Numbered from the stretch's first letter, positions 1 through 9,791 are shown. The stretch is DNA of 64,000 bases from Methanobacterium bryantii (GCF_002287175.1 NZ_LMVM01000033.1:186001-250000); one strand, 5' to 3'. The notes: generated by a model not told the origin, from the letters alone. Numbers and translations are program-made.

Positions 1-107
1 GGAACTTTAATCTTTTTAAGATTGGGATATCTATCCAGAAGCTCCATGATCACCTGTGAAGATAATGCTCTTTTTACATAAATTTCATTATTTTCATCTT
101 CACCCAA
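1..107 (-). CDS. 5' end of a gene running off the left edge, unknown product
   Basis: Only about 35 codons are inside the window. The minus-strand frame is open from a stop near position 130 to the window edge and has codon use like its neighbours. It starts plausibly at a TTG (107) preceded by a GGTGG sequence, but no ATG is available in frame. The visible peptide contains ENNEIYVKRALSSQVIMELL. I do not recognise the family. The start and the call are uncertain because most of the gene is missing. Confidence 0.4.
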   Translation of the reverse strand, partial: MGEDENNEIYVKRALSSQVIMELLDRYPNLKKIKV

Positions 108-183
108 ACTACCACCGTATGTTATAATTTTCTAAATACTTAAGTTAAAATTTACTGATTAAAAATTCATAAATTTTCCACAG

Positions 184-1755
184 TCACTTTTTAATCATTT
201 CCAGGAACTTTTGAGCACGTTTAGATGTAGGCTTTCCAAATGTCTCAATTTTTTCTTTTTCTGCTTTTACATTCTCCGGATCAACTGAAAAAATATCAGA
301 TGCAACTTCAATAGATAATTTTCCTGTAATATTTAGAATTGCAGCCCCAACTGCAGGCGGATTTGACTTAACATGGAGACCCTTTATTTTATTTTCGATC
401 TCAAATTTTTTTGCTATTACTTCTTTCATGTCTTCCATATACTCAATTTTTTCATCGGTATATTCCTTCAAAATCCCCACTACCTGCTTATCAAAATCTA
501 CAAATGCTTTCAACTGGTTAGTATCCAGATTTGGGCGAAGGTTTGGGAATGGTCCCGAGTATTTATTCCTTCTATCGTAAGAAGTGGTTAAATAATATCT
601 AACAATATCCCATAAAATAAAAACTCTTGGTACTTCAACAAAAAGCTTTCTTTTAATTTTGTTTCTTGTTTGAAGATCACGCTCAAGCTGTCTATTTATA
701 ATATCGTTATCATCCATGAGGTTGTTTTCTTTAAGAATTTCATTTAATTTTTCATTCTTTATATCTTCTTCATCTTCAATATCTGAGGTTATTGAACCTG
801 CAACATCTGATGCCGCTTTAAGAGCATTATCATAAATTTCAACATTATTTCTATTTTTTAAAAATTTATCCATAACATTATCCATAATTTCATCCACTAT
901 TTCCTTTGCAAATTTTACATATGCAATTGAAAGAGCGGTTTGAACCTGTTTATCATTTATAATAGCTGGTTTTTTTCTGTGAAATTGCAGAAATTCGATA
1001 CGTGCATTACGGCCGTATTTCTTTCGAATTTCCCTTTCATAGTTCATTTCATCGTCCATATCCATATTGACTCTTTTTCTAATCCACCTGCCGTCTTCCA
1101 GTACTTTAACCACCAAAGAAACAGTTTTAACTATCCCTCTTTTTTCATGTTTCAGGACTCTAACGATGCTGCGAAATGCTTCCCTTCCCATAGGTGATAA
1201 ATCAGACATCCTCACCATATATTCCCCTGATAAAGGCAAATACTTAAGTGTACCTAACCTGTAAACACCCTGGTCATTTTTTTCTAATATCAGATCTTTA
1301 GCTCCACAGCTGCATGTTCCAGATTCCACAAATTCAATTTCATGCCGTTTAAACTTCTTTTTACATGCACTGCATGTTATAGTTGCAAGTTCTTCAAGAT
1401 GCCCGATTACAATTTTATGAGACGCAATAGACGATTTAACTCTATCTAATATATTTTTCTTGGCAGCAGCTTTCATTCTGAAGTATTGAGTCTGCCTTGA
1501 AACATCATGTATTTCTTCAGCTTTTAATTCAGTAATTGAGGAACGAGAAGATCTAATTAAAGACCTGTAGGGGGCTTTATAACCCTTGATCTCCATGGTA
1601 TCTCTAAGTTCATACAGCTCGTCTAAATTTTCCTTTAAGTAATGATAAACTGTAATAAAGCTTTCGAAATCCCTAAGTTCTTCTACTTGTATCCTTTGAC
1701 GTTTTATTTTATCAAGAAATTTCTCAGCCCGTGCAATTAAAACAGATTCATTCAT
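184..1755 (-). CDS. Archaeal conserved protein, DUF530-like, with zinc ribbon
   Basis: A 523-residue soluble protein that I take to be a DUF530-type conserved methanogen protein of unknown function; the family name is from memory. Residues 128-150 form a zinc-ribbon-like cluster (C128, C131, C148, C150) after an alpha-helical N-terminus rich in charged residues. The C-terminal part from about residue 380 is also helical, with a conserved-looking patch near FPNLRPNLDTNQLKAFVDF. There is no signal peptide or membrane segment. It starts at ATG 1755 with GGGAACG just upstream. It lies upstream of nothing obviously co-transcribed; metG follows on the same strand across a palindromic repeat array. 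A nucleic-acid role is possible from the zinc ribbon but unproven. Confidence 0.75.
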   Translation of the reverse strand: MNESVLIARAEKFLDKIKRQRIQVEELRDFESFITVYHYLKENLDELYELRDTMEIKGYKAPYRSLIRSSRSSITELKAEEIHDVSRQTQYFRMKAAAKKNILDRVKSSIASHKIVIGHLEELATITCSACKKKFKRHEIEFVESGTCSCGAKDLILEKNDQGVYRLGTLKYLPLSGEYMVRMSDLSPMGREAFRSIVRVLKHEKRGIVKTVSLVVKVLEDGRWIRKRVNMDMDDEMNYEREIRKKYGRNARIEFLQFHRKKPAIINDKQVQTALSIAYVKFAKEIVDEIMDNVMDKFLKNRNNVEIYDNALKAASDVAGSITSDIEDEEDIKNEKLNEILKENNLMDDNDIINRQLERDLQTRNKIKRKLFVEVPRVFILWDIVRYYLTTSYDRRNKYSGPFPNLRPNLDTNQLKAFVDFDKQVVGILKEYTDEKIEYMEDMKEVIAKKFEIENKIKGLHVKSNPPAVGAAILNITGKLSIEVASDIFSVDPENVKAEKEKIETFGKPTSKRAQKFLEMIKK

Positions 1756-1820
1756 TTCGTTCCCAAACTATACTTTTATAAAAAATAGCACTCGAAAGTC
1801 GTTTTTTCGAGGGCCTGAGC

Positions 1821-1994
1821 ATACAAAATTCGTAGAATTTTGCAAGCTCTCGAAATCTTTGATTTCTGGCGTACAAAATTCGTAGAATTTTGCAAGCTCT
1901 CGAAATCTTTGATTTCAGGCGTACAAAATTGTAAATTTTGCAAGCTGTCCAAAATCGTGATTTTGGAACATACAAAATTGTAAATTTTGTAAGG
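1821..1994. repeat. Tandem 50-bp repeat built from short palindromes
   Basis: Three exact-length 50-base units start at 1821, 1871 and 1921, with a partial fourth at 1971. Each unit holds two palindromes with loops of 2-3 bases. Units 1 and 2 have CAAAATTC-GTA-GAATTTTG and GAAATC-TTT-GATTTC. Unit 3 has CAAAATT-GTA-AATTTTG and CCAAAATC-GT-GATTTTGG. The changes between units are paired, so the base pairing is kept. A related hairpin (CTCGAAA...TTTCGAG-like) precedes the array at about 1782-1812. It sits between the stop of metG and the start of the DUF530-like gene. A 75-codon open frame across it is a by-product of the repeat. Confidence 0.85.
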
Positions 1995-1995
1995 T

Positions 1996-3978
1996 TTATT
2001 TTATTTTCTCACCAACGTGGGCATCTGCACTTAAAACGCTTAAACTATCAGAAGTTGCAAGTATCATACCTTCAGATTTTATTCCGAATAATTTCGCTGG
2101 TTTTAAATTAACCAACACAACAACTTTCTGGCCTTTTATCTCTTCTGGAGCGTATTTTTTAGCAAGACCTGCGACAACCTGTATTTTTTTCTCACCAGTG
2201 TCGACTATTAATTTTAATAAGTTTTCAGAGCCTTCAACACGTTCTGCTCCAATTATTTCAGAAATTCTTAAATCCATTTTTGCAAAATCATCTATACTTA
2301 TAATATCTTTCATAGTTTCAGTTTCCTCTAAATTATCATAAAGTGTTTCTTTTTCTTTTTTAATTATGTTATCATCAATTTTAGAAAATAATGGTTTTGG
2401 TTTACCAATTTTATGGCCTGCTGGAACAAATTCACCTGCAGTTTTCCAGCTGGTTGTTTCTTCTACATCTAAATTCATAATTTCCATTATTTTAGAAGCT
2501 CTGACTGGTATATAAGGAGCTAAAATAACAGAAAGAACTTTTGCAAGCTGGTTACACAGGTAAATACAATTTGCTGCCCCTTCAGGATTTTCTTTTACAG
2601 CTTTCCACGGTTCCTTGTCATTGAAATATTTGTTACCGAACTTTGCAAGTCTAATTATTTCAATAAGACCTTCTCTGAATTTAAAATGCTCAATATTTTC
2701 TGAGACTATATCGGGAATGCTCAATATCCTGTTTTTAAATTCTTCATCGTACTCGTCAAATTCCGACGGCTCCGGTATACTCCCGTCAAAGAACCTGTTT
2801 GTAAATGTGAAAGTTCGGTGCATGAAATTTCCAAGCACGTCTGCAAGTTCATCGTTTACACGGCGCTGGAAGTCATCCCATGAAAAATCAGTATCGCGGC
2901 CAAGGGGCGCATTTACAGTTAAGTAATATCTTACAATATCTGAATCAAATTTTTCAAGGAACTGCGATGCCCATATAACCCAGTTTTTGCTTGTTGACAT
3001 CTTTCGGCCTTCAAGTGAAAGATATGCCCCTGCAACAACATTATCCGGTAGTTTACATCCATAGCCCATAAGTAATGCAGGCCAGAATATAGAGTGATGG
3101 TATATGATATCTTTTCCTATAAAGTGAATTGCTTTATCGTTCCAGTAATCTTCCCATGGTTTATTTTCTCTCCGGCTCCACTGTGCAGCAGACGATATGT
3201 ATCCAAGGAAAGCTTCACCCCACACATAAATTATTTTGCCTTCAGCATCTTCAAGTGGGACGGGAATTCCCCATTCCATATCTCTTGTAAGTATCCAATC
3301 TTTTAAACCTTCTTTTATCCACTGAATGGCATAATTTTTAACATTTGGAGGTAATTCATCATTTCCTTCTATCCATTCCCCTAAATCATCCTGGAAGTGA
3401 CTTAATTTAAAGAAGTACTGTTTTGACTCCTTAATTTCAGGAGTAGAACTACATATAAGGCATGTTGGTTCTTCAAGCTGAATTGGGTCCAAATGCCTCC
3501 CACATGTTTCACAGTGGTCTCCCCTTGCCCCTTCCCCTTTACAGTGGGGACAAATTCCCTCTACATACCTGTCAGGTAAAAACCTTTTACATGTGTTACA
3601 GTAAGGCTGTTTAATGACCTGTTCATAAATATAACCCTTTTCGTAAAGTTTTAAGAAAAAATTCTGTGAAATTTCGTAATGAAGGGGATCAGTGGTCCTT
3701 GAAAAGTTATCAAAAGAAATATTGCATAGCTCAAGGTCACGCTTTATCATTTTATGAAACTTATCTGCAATTTCTTTAGGAGATTTTCCTATTTGCTCTG
3801 CCCTAACTGCAATAGGCGTTCCATGTTCGTCGCTTGCACAAACAAACAGGACATCAACATCATTCATCCGATTATAACGTGCGTAGATATCTGCTGGAAT
3901 ATATGTCGATCTCAAATGTCCTAAATGGCAGGGCCCATTTGCATAGGGCAGCGCGCTGGTAATAAATACTTTACTCAA
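1996..3978 (-). CDS. metG: Methionyl-tRNA synthetase
   Basis: Charges tRNA-Met with methionine in the cytoplasm. The 660-residue protein has the class I HIGH-type motif as HLGH at residues 18-21, a zinc-binding insert with CxxC pairs (CNTC, CPHC, CETC, CLIC) around residues 127-175, and the KMSTSK catalytic loop near residue 326. A C-terminal tRNA-binding OB domain begins near residue 558 (DLRISEIIGAERVEGSENLL), as in the MetG forms that carry this extension. Start: the codon at 3978 is TTG, supported by GGAGGA seven bases upstream. No nearer ATG fits. It is divergent from priL across 346 bases. Full length and intact. Confidence 0.97.
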   Translation of the reverse strand: MSKVFITSALPYANGPCHLGHLRSTYIPADIYARYNRMNDVDVLFVCASDEHGTPIAVRAEQIGKSPKEIADKFHKMIKRDLELCNISFDNFSRTTDPLHYEISQNFFLKLYEKGYIYEQVIKQPYCNTCKRFLPDRYVEGICPHCKGEGARGDHCETCGRHLDPIQLEEPTCLICSSTPEIKESKQYFFKLSHFQDDLGEWIEGNDELPPNVKNYAIQWIKEGLKDWILTRDMEWGIPVPLEDAEGKIIYVWGEAFLGYISSAAQWSRRENKPWEDYWNDKAIHFIGKDIIYHHSIFWPALLMGYGCKLPDNVVAGAYLSLEGRKMSTSKNWVIWASQFLEKFDSDIVRYYLTVNAPLGRDTDFSWDDFQRRVNDELADVLGNFMHRTFTFTNRFFDGSIPEPSEFDEYDEEFKNRILSIPDIVSENIEHFKFREGLIEIIRLAKFGNKYFNDKEPWKAVKENPEGAANCIYLCNQLAKVLSVILAPYIPVRASKIMEIMNLDVEETTSWKTAGEFVPAGHKIGKPKPLFSKIDDNIIKKEKETLYDNLEETETMKDIISIDDFAKMDLRISEIIGAERVEGSENLLKLIVDTGEKKIQVVAGLAKKYAPEEIKGQKVVVLVNLKPAKLFGIKSEGMILATSDSLSVLSADAHVGEKIK

Positions 3979-4324
3979 ATTTGTTCCTCCTTTATTAAAA
4001 TGAACAACAAAGCCTTTAGACCTTGAAATTCATGATTTAAATTATAATAAGATATAAAAGCCCTTAAAAGCTGAAATAATAATCAATATGTTTTATATAA
4101 AATTTCTAAATTTAAATATATATTATTTTTCTATTTTCCTATTAATTTAAAATATAAAAGTCACCTATCTTTTTTTAAGTGGAACCCTTTAAAATATTTA
4201 TTTACATCACGTGTCATATTTATGTATTCTTATATGATGGTACTCCTTTTGTGAAATTTATACTACATAGAGGTAGCTATACAGTAACTATTTATAATGA
4301 AGAGAATCAGAAAGCATTAATCGT
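3979..4324. other. Divergent promoter region between metG and priL
   Basis: 346 bases of AT-rich DNA between the two divergent genes. Several TATA-like strings are present (for example a TTTTATATAAAA-type run near 4090-4102 that could serve metG on the minus strand). No clear hairpin, small gene or repeat was seen. priL has no obvious ribosome-binding site here. Confidence 0.4.
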
Positions 4325-5626
4325 ATGATACCAATGTCCTTTATAAATCCTTTATCTGATGAAGGAAAACAAATAGTCAGGGAAGACGGAGGGGATTTAG
4401 ACAGGATATTTGACGAAAATGATGATATTATAGATGCAGTTAATTCAATTACAGCTCAAGAAATATCAGATGATGCTTATATACCCAAAAGCTATGTTGA
4501 TCTGGTGATTAAAAGAGTAGAATGGTACGTTGACAAAAAAAGCGATCCCAAATATAATCACAAAAAATATGCTTTCTTATTTTATCCAGAAATAGCAAAA
4601 TTCGACGTAATTGCATTTTATATCCTTTGTCAGGCCATTGGGATTAAATATGGCCCTAATTCCAGAGAAAGTCGCGCAGTATCAGAACTGCAGGGACAGA
4701 TCATTGAAAACAGGCTTGAAGAACTTTATGAAAGGGACCGGTTAGAAATTGTAGATAAAATAATGAACATCCTCATTGTTCAAGATAGAATTAAATGGAC
4801 ATCACTTGCTGATCTTTTAAGTTCAAAGAAAATTAACCTTCAAGATTTAGTTTTAAAAGATGGAAACGTTATACTGGACCGGGAAGATTTCATGGAATAC
4901 TTTAAGGATGTTGTAAAACTCCAACAGCCCGAAAGAATGTACAACGTGTTCATTGGAAACAGGATTAAGGAACTCATCATGATCAAGATGATCATGCAGA
5001 ACACTGAAAACTACATAAAAAACGTGCATGAAATTGCAGGGCGTGAAGTAGAACCCAATGCTACACTTTTAAAGATTGCAGAAGAAGTAGCTGATGCCTT
5101 ATCAAAAGAAATAAGATATTATGGAGGTGGAGATAGCGGGGGAGAAGTTAAAGCTTCGCCGTTAAATATTGAAAAGTTCCCGCCGTGTATTAGAAAATCT
5201 TTAGATGGGATCAAGTCAGGTGGGAGAAATGAAGTCATTGTCCTGTTTTTAACGCCTTTTTTATCTTATGCCCGATTATATCCTTCAGTTTTCAGCAGGA
5301 ACACAACTTTAAAGGTATCTGATGTTGATGCAGACCTCAAAATCACACAAAATGAAATCCTGCCAATGATCTACGACGCTGCAGACAGGTGCAGCCCTCC
5401 CCTTTTCGATGACCAGCCTCAAGAAAAGATCAACATCAATGCAAAACTTGGCTTTGGAATGAATGATAACCTGAACCTCCAGCATGAAGGAGAAACAACG
5501 TGGTACACTCCAATGAGCTGTGAAAAGGTTAAATTGAACATGCCTAACTTGTGCAGACCAGATAAGACATGTAAAGGCATAACCAACCCCCTCTCTTATT
5601 ACAACAGAAAAATGAGGGAGAAATGA
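4325..5626 (+). CDS. priL: DNA primase large subunit PriL
   Basis: Regulatory/iron-sulfur subunit of the archaeal DNA primase, which makes RNA primers for replication together with PriS. At 433 residues it is of the usual size. Four to five cysteines that could hold the Fe-S cluster are at C288, C356, C399, C410 and C416. The segment around 300-322 (RNEVIVLFLTPFLSYARLYP) fits the family. It starts at ATG 4325 without a clear ribosome-binding site; a second in-frame ATG lies nine bases later. The gene is followed after 90 bases by priS in the same direction, so the two subunits are probably co-transcribed. Intact. Confidence 0.93.
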   Translation: MIPMSFINPLSDEGKQIVREDGGDLDRIFDENDDIIDAVNSITAQEISDDAYIPKSYVDLVIKRVEWYVDKKSDPKYNHKKYAFLFYPEIAKFDVIAFYILCQAIGIKYGPNSRESRAVSELQGQIIENRLEELYERDRLEIVDKIMNILIVQDRIKWTSLADLLSSKKINLQDLVLKDGNVILDREDFMEYFKDVVKLQQPERMYNVFIGNRIKELIMIKMIMQNTENYIKNVHEIAGREVEPNATLLKIAEEVADALSKEIRYYGGGDSGGEVKASPLNIEKFPPCIRKSLDGIKSGGRNEVIVLFLTPFLSYARLYPSVFSRNTTLKVSDVDADLKITQNEILPMIYDAADRCSPPLFDDQPQEKININAKLGFGMNDNLNLQHEGETTWYTPMSCEKVKLNMPNLCRPDKTCKGITNPLSYYNRKMREK

Positions 5627-5716
5627 AATTGAATATACTAATTTGAGCAGGCCACGATAAATCTAACAAAATGATAAAAACATAGCTGAATTAAATAATT
5701 AAAAAAGGGTAAACTC

Positions 5717-6709
5717 ATGGAATTTTTTAAACAGGCCACTCCCGAAGAGCGCAAGATCTATTACAGAGAAGAATGGGATGTTAATCAGGTCCCTAATTTC
5801 ATATTGGGCCAGCTTGAAAATCGTGAATTTGGGTTTGACCACTTTGGAAGAGGTCCCAACGACAGGTACAAAACTTTTAATTCCCCTGAATATCTTAAAC
5901 GATTTATGAGATCTAAAACTCCCTTTGCAGCCTACTGTTCAGTTGCATTTTATGAAAAACCACGGAAAAGAGAGGGATGGATGCATGCTGAACTTGTTTT
6001 TGACGTCGACGCTAAAGACATCCCCATCAGGACATGCAACTGTGATAATGTTTGTGAAATATGTTTAAATGAAGCTAAAGAAATTGTAGGAAACATTATA
6101 GACACTTTAAAAAGCGATTTAGGTTTAAAAAATATTCACCTGAGCTATTCTGGTAGAGGGTACCACATACGTGTTCTCGACGAGTCTGTTATGGAAATGG
6201 ACAGTGATGTGAGGTCTCAAGTTTTAAAATACGTTGTGGGGGCAGATGTTCCTAATGATAAGTACGAAAATAGAGGCCAAATTTATACCCTCAGGCCTTA
6301 TTCTATTCCTTTTGGATATCCAAAGGTATTTACAGACAGGATCAAATATTCAATACTTCATTTAACTAAAGACTCTAAAATTGAGGGCATCAGCAAAAAC
6401 CTGCTCAATAAAACCCTTGAAAATAGAAAATTTATAGAAGAAAATCAATGGGGTGATTTTTTAAATAAACTAGACCCTAATCACCCAAAAACAGGTGCTA
6501 GAAATTATAATAAACTTATAAATAGTATAGCATCATTGAACATGAGTTTAGTCGATGGAAAAGTTTCAATTGACCTCAAAAGGATCCTTAGACTCCCTTC
6601 ATCTTTGCATTCTAAGGTTAGTATGAGATGTACCGAAGTTAAAAATATTGATACTTTTGACCCGTTTAAGGACGCCGTTCCTAAATTTGTGTGGGAAAGA
6701 AAGGATTGA
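5717..6709 (+). CDS. priS: DNA primase small (catalytic) subunit PriS
   Basis: Catalytic polymerase subunit of the archaeal primase, working with PriL. In 330 residues it has the metal-binding FDVD motif (D96, D98), the downstream SGRGYHIRV motif (residues 145-153) typical of the archaeo-eukaryotic primase fold, and a cysteine cluster C107, C109, C113, C116 that probably binds zinc. It starts at ATG 5717 with AAGGGT upstream. Its stop is one base from the stop of cca on the other strand, so the two transcripts converge with no spacer. Intact. Confidence 0.96.
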   Translation: MEFFKQATPEERKIYYREEWDVNQVPNFILGQLENREFGFDHFGRGPNDRYKTFNSPEYLKRFMRSKTPFAAYCSVAFYEKPRKREGWMHAELVFDVDAKDIPIRTCNCDNVCEICLNEAKEIVGNIIDTLKSDLGLKNIHLSYSGRGYHIRVLDESVMEMDSDVRSQVLKYVVGADVPNDKYENRGQIYTLRPYSIPFGYPKVFTDRIKYSILHLTKDSKIEGISKNLLNKTLENRKFIEENQWGDFLNKLDPNHPKTGARNYNKLINSIASLNMSLVDGKVSIDLKRILRLPSSLHSKVSMRCTEVKNIDTFDPFKDAVPKFVWERKD

Positions 6710-6710
6710 A

Positions 6711-8096
6711 CTATCTCCACAAGTACACATTTTTATTTAAATACTCATAAAAGAACAGCAGCATATCTTCACTGCACTTGTCAGACCCCATAAATTCCAA
6801 AATATCCACTAGTTCATATTTCTTTAAAATTTCAGCTTTGATATGTTTCCCAAATTTAAGAAATCCTATCTTGTTTTCAACTAAAATATTATCAAGGAAT
6901 GGTTTAACCTCTTTATATTTCCTTTCAACCTCTGCAACCCACCGATTTTCTTCCACATATGCCTTGTTTCCATACTTTTCCATAAACTTAACTTGGTGAC
7001 CCTTTGACCATACGAAAGGACCTAAATGTTTTTTAATCCTCGGAAGTTTCCATATTTCCATTTCAATGAGTATTATAACGTTTTGAGATTCATCGGTCCA
7101 TGAATCTGCATTAAATACTTTGAAATCTTCCCTTTCTAAAACTCCATTTAAGGAATTTTCAGTCTTTTTAATTTGAGGATAAAGGGCATCAGCAGGGATT
7201 TCAGGCGGCTTAAACCTGATTAAAAATGTTTTAGTTTCCCTGCTTTCAAATTCAGTTTTTATTTCACTTTTACTTAGATCTATCTCTTTATCAAAGAAAT
7301 ATTCTTCTTTTGGATTACTCAAGAAATTTCGTGATGCAACAATAAATTCAGACATCTTTTGAAGCTTTAAAGCTGCCGCAACATTCCTGTTTTTATCAGT
7401 CGGGTCAATAACTACAAGTGGTTCGCTGAAAAGCTCACCAGTTCCATAATCTTCAATATCTATTTTATAATTAGGTCTCCATTCACTGCTTGCAGCATTT
7501 AAGACATTTAAAAACGATCCATAATGGATAATAAGTAGTTCACACAGGTATCCTGAAAATCCGCCGACTTTGAATTCTGCGCCGTATGTATGGATGGACC
7601 CCATGAATTTTTTAAGAAGGAGGACTTCACCTTTCTGTTTTTCTCCCAAATTTGCAAGCACGTATTCTGTGTGCAGTATAGTCCTGTCCACTGCTGATTT
7701 AAGCTCTTCAGCATTTTTAATAATGTAACAAGGCACAAAATCTATTTCAAACCCTTCAATAAATCCAGTAATATATGGATGAGAAGCATATCTTAATTCA
7801 TGGTCACCATGCATCTCCTTGATACATTTATCTCCTAATTTCAATCCATATTTTTTTAAATCATCTTCTGAAGTACTTAAAGGGAATTTCATGAAAATAT
7901 CAACATCAGCTTTTCCAGAAAGCCATGTACCTTTTGCTACCGAACCTACAAGTGTTGCTTCTGCATTAATGTTATTTTCTCTTGCAATTTTGTTTATAAT
8001 ATCAATCAGTTTATCTGATAACAGCTTTACTTTTTCATTTTCTTCTTGTGTAGGTTTTATTACCTTCAGTATGTTGTTAAAATCGATATTTTCCAA
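6711..8096 (-). CDS. cca: CCA-adding enzyme (archaeal class I tRNA nucleotidyltransferase)
   Basis: Adds or repairs the 3'-CCA end of tRNAs. The nucleotidyltransferase core has the GS motif and paired aspartates (GSVAKGTWLSG followed by KADVDIF), typical of the archaeal polymerase-beta-like class. The frame is open upstream to 8168, but I prefer TTG at 8096. A GGTGA site lies five bases before it, and this gives a 461-residue protein beginning MENIDFNNILKVIKP, close to the family's usual start and length. With that start it is 61 bases from the thpR stop. It is convergent with priS. Probably expressed with thpR and the P-loop gene upstream. Confidence 0.95.
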   Translation of the reverse strand: MENIDFNNILKVIKPTQEENEKVKLLSDKLIDIINKIARENNINAEATLVGSVAKGTWLSGKADVDIFMKFPLSTSEDDLKKYGLKLGDKCIKEMHGDHELRYASHPYITGFIEGFEIDFVPCYIIKNAEELKSAVDRTILHTEYVLANLGEKQKGEVLLLKKFMGSIHTYGAEFKVGGFSGYLCELLIIHYGSFLNVLNAASSEWRPNYKIDIEDYGTGELFSEPLVVIDPTDKNRNVAAALKLQKMSEFIVASRNFLSNPKEEYFFDKEIDLSKSEIKTEFESRETKTFLIRFKPPEIPADALYPQIKKTENSLNGVLEREDFKVFNADSWTDESQNVIILIEMEIWKLPRIKKHLGPFVWSKGHQVKFMEKYGNKAYVEENRWVAEVERKYKEVKPFLDNILVENKIGFLKFGKHIKAEILKKYELVDILEFMGSDKCSEDMLLFFYEYLNKNVYLWR

Positions 8097-8157
8097 GATA
8101 TTCACCAGGTTAATTAAATAATTAAAATAAAAAGGACTTCTGAATTGATCTTTTAAT

Positions 8158-8706
8158 TTAAAGAACAAATTCGTTTACAGTGGTATATACTGGTCCATCA
8201 CGCTTGAGCACGCTTTCTTTAAGTAGGAGTTTTTCAATTTTCATTTTTCCAATTTCTATATCTTTCAGCTCATCAATCTTAGATAAAAGGGCGTCTTTAT
8301 TTTTAGCGCCTCTAACCCGTCCCATTGTAAGGTGAGGTACGTAGCTTCTCTCTTTTTTAAATCCCATTTTCTGGAAATCTTCATCCATTGCCATCTGTAG
8401 CCTTGAAAAAGGACCTGCATCTTCCACCCCAAGCCAAACTACCCTTATATATCTTGGATTTGGAAATAAACCAACACCATTAATAGAAATTTCAAATGGA
8501 GAATAACTCTGCACTTTAGCTTCCACTGCACTTACAATCTCTTCAGACTTCTCATCATCTATTTCACCAAAAAATTTGAAGGTAAAATGCAGATTATGAG
8601 GTTCTACAAACTTTACTGGCGCATCAGCTTCCTTTAATTGTTTTTGTACTTCAGCTATTTTATCTTTAAGTTCTTCATCAATTTCTGCAGCTAAAAATGC
8701 CCTCAT
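8158..8706 (-). CDS. thpR: RNA 2',3'-cyclic phosphodiesterase (LigT/2H family)
   Basis: A two-histidine phosphoesterase that opens 2',3'-cyclic phosphates on RNA ends. Both catalytic HxT motifs are present: HFT in NLHFTFKFFGEI near residue 45 and HLT in PHLTMGRVRG near residue 125. The length of 182 residues fits the family. A GTG at 8715 is in frame, but ATG 8706 has GGTGA five bases upstream and gives the usual MRAFLAAEI start. It follows the P-loop gene by five bases and precedes cca, a setting that fits tRNA end processing. Intact. Confidence 0.93.
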   Translation of the reverse strand: MRAFLAAEIDEELKDKIAEVQKQLKEADAPVKFVEPHNLHFTFKFFGEIDDEKSEEIVSAVEAKVQSYSPFEISINGVGLFPNPRYIRVVWLGVEDAGPFSRLQMAMDEDFQKMGFKKERSYVPHLTMGRVRGAKNKDALLSKIDELKDIEIGKMKIEKLLLKESVLKRDGPVYTTVNEFVL

Positions 8707-8711
8707 AAAAA

Positions 8712-9653
8712 TCACCTTTCCGCAAGAGCAACTATCCTGTCAAGACTCTCTTGAGGAGTTTCTACTGTGTTCAGCATGTATACATCATTTTGTGTAAATA
8801 ATTCCTTAAAAAAGTTCACCCTTAAATTAAATTTCCTCGCATCTCTTATCATCTGGTGAGGGTTACAAAAATCCTGATTTATCATGTAATCCAATGCTTC
8901 ATCAGGATTTAACTGCCTGAATGGTTGATTTTTCTCATCCCTCTCCAGGAGTACCATCGTTTTAAGTGTTGAAGTTTCTCGAATACGCCCATCGAATAAT
9001 GTACTCACATCCGCGATTCCTCTACATTTTACATCAAGTTTAACCCTTTTAACTTCCTCTGCAAAAGTTTTCCAGACATCTGCCAGATCATCACGGATAT
9101 AGGAATTTTTTTCTGAAGAATAAATCACTGCAGCATTGCTGAACAAACGGGTGAAGAACCAGTCATCTGAAATGTAGTTGCAGTTTTCATTCTGCAGCAG
9201 TCCATAGGTCAAAGTTGTTTTTCCAGTTCCGGGAGGTCCAATTATTGCAATAGCATGTCCCATATAGTCCACAGCAGAACCATGAACAGAATATCTTCTG
9301 TGTATTGAATGATAATCTTCAAAAAAATCTGATATTACGGCAAGTGCTATACTTTTAATCCAGCCGTAGTAATCACAGTTTCTCACTATGGCTACTTTGG
9401 CAGTTGGATCGTACATTACCTGCAGATCTCCACCATCTTCTATGGAAAATATCTTTGCATGGGGCCGCACATCTTCATTCATAAACCTGAAATTGTCTTC
9501 CCATTCATCTTTAAAGCTTTCATTATCAGTCAAAAGCTTTACGCATGCTCCATGAATATTTGCTTTTCTTTCAAACCTTATTTCACTGGCCAGTTCATCA
9601 GCCAGCCTATCTTTTGCCTCAGGAGTAATTAATTCAACTTCATAATCCGACAT
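8712..9653 (-). CDS. P-loop ATPase resembling HPr kinase, unknown substrate
   Basis: A 313-residue protein with a Walker A motif GPPGTGKT (139-146). VHGSAV (123-128) comes just before it and an acidic pair ISDD (161-164) after it, an arrangement seen in HPr-kinase-like proteins. The first 110 residues are a separate alpha/beta region with no motif I know. Archaea of this type lack a classical phosphotransferase system, so the substrate is unlikely to be HPr. Start ATG 9653 has GGAGGA eight bases upstream. The stop overlaps the ribosome-binding site of thpR, so it is the first gene of a thpR-cca operon. It could be a kinase or a sensor; the function is not known to me. Confidence 0.7.
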   Translation of the reverse strand: MSDYEVELITPEAKDRLADELASEIRFERKANIHGACVKLLTDNESFKDEWEDNFRFMNEDVRPHAKIFSIEDGGDLQVMYDPTAKVAIVRNCDYYGWIKSIALAVISDFFEDYHSIHRRYSVHGSAVDYMGHAIAIIGPPGTGKTTLTYGLLQNENCNYISDDWFFTRLFSNAAVIYSSEKNSYIRDDLADVWKTFAEEVKRVKLDVKCRGIADVSTLFDGRIRETSTLKTMVLLERDEKNQPFRQLNPDEALDYMINQDFCNPHQMIRDARKFNLRVNFFKELFTQNDVYMLNTVETPQESLDRIVALAER

Positions 9654-9742
9654 TTTATTCCTCCCCTAATCATAAATTTTTTTCATTTAACTATGCAAAA
9701 ATTTAATGGATTTTAAAAAAAGGAATTCGATGTCTATTTAAG

Positions 9743-9785
9743 CTTAGAAAGGGATAATCTTGAGTTTTATCCCCTATTATCTAAG
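9743..9785 (-). terminator. Two-level hairpin downstream of aroB'
   Basis: Outer arms CTTAGA / TCTAAG enclose inner arms GGGATAA / TTATCCC. It ends six bases from the aroB' stop on the minus strand, in the gap before the P-loop gene. It could be a terminator or an RNA-stabilising 3' structure for the aroA'-aroB' transcript. Confidence 0.6.
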
Positions 9786-9791
9786 CGCTGT

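Noticed and set aside
1748..1975. 75-codon open frame on the minus strand
   Set aside because: It lies in the palindromic tandem repeat, encodes a repeated peptide of odd composition and has no ribosome-binding site.
1821..1994. Possible CRISPR array
   Set aside because: The 50-base units are contiguous, with no unique spacers between repeats and no cas genes in the window.
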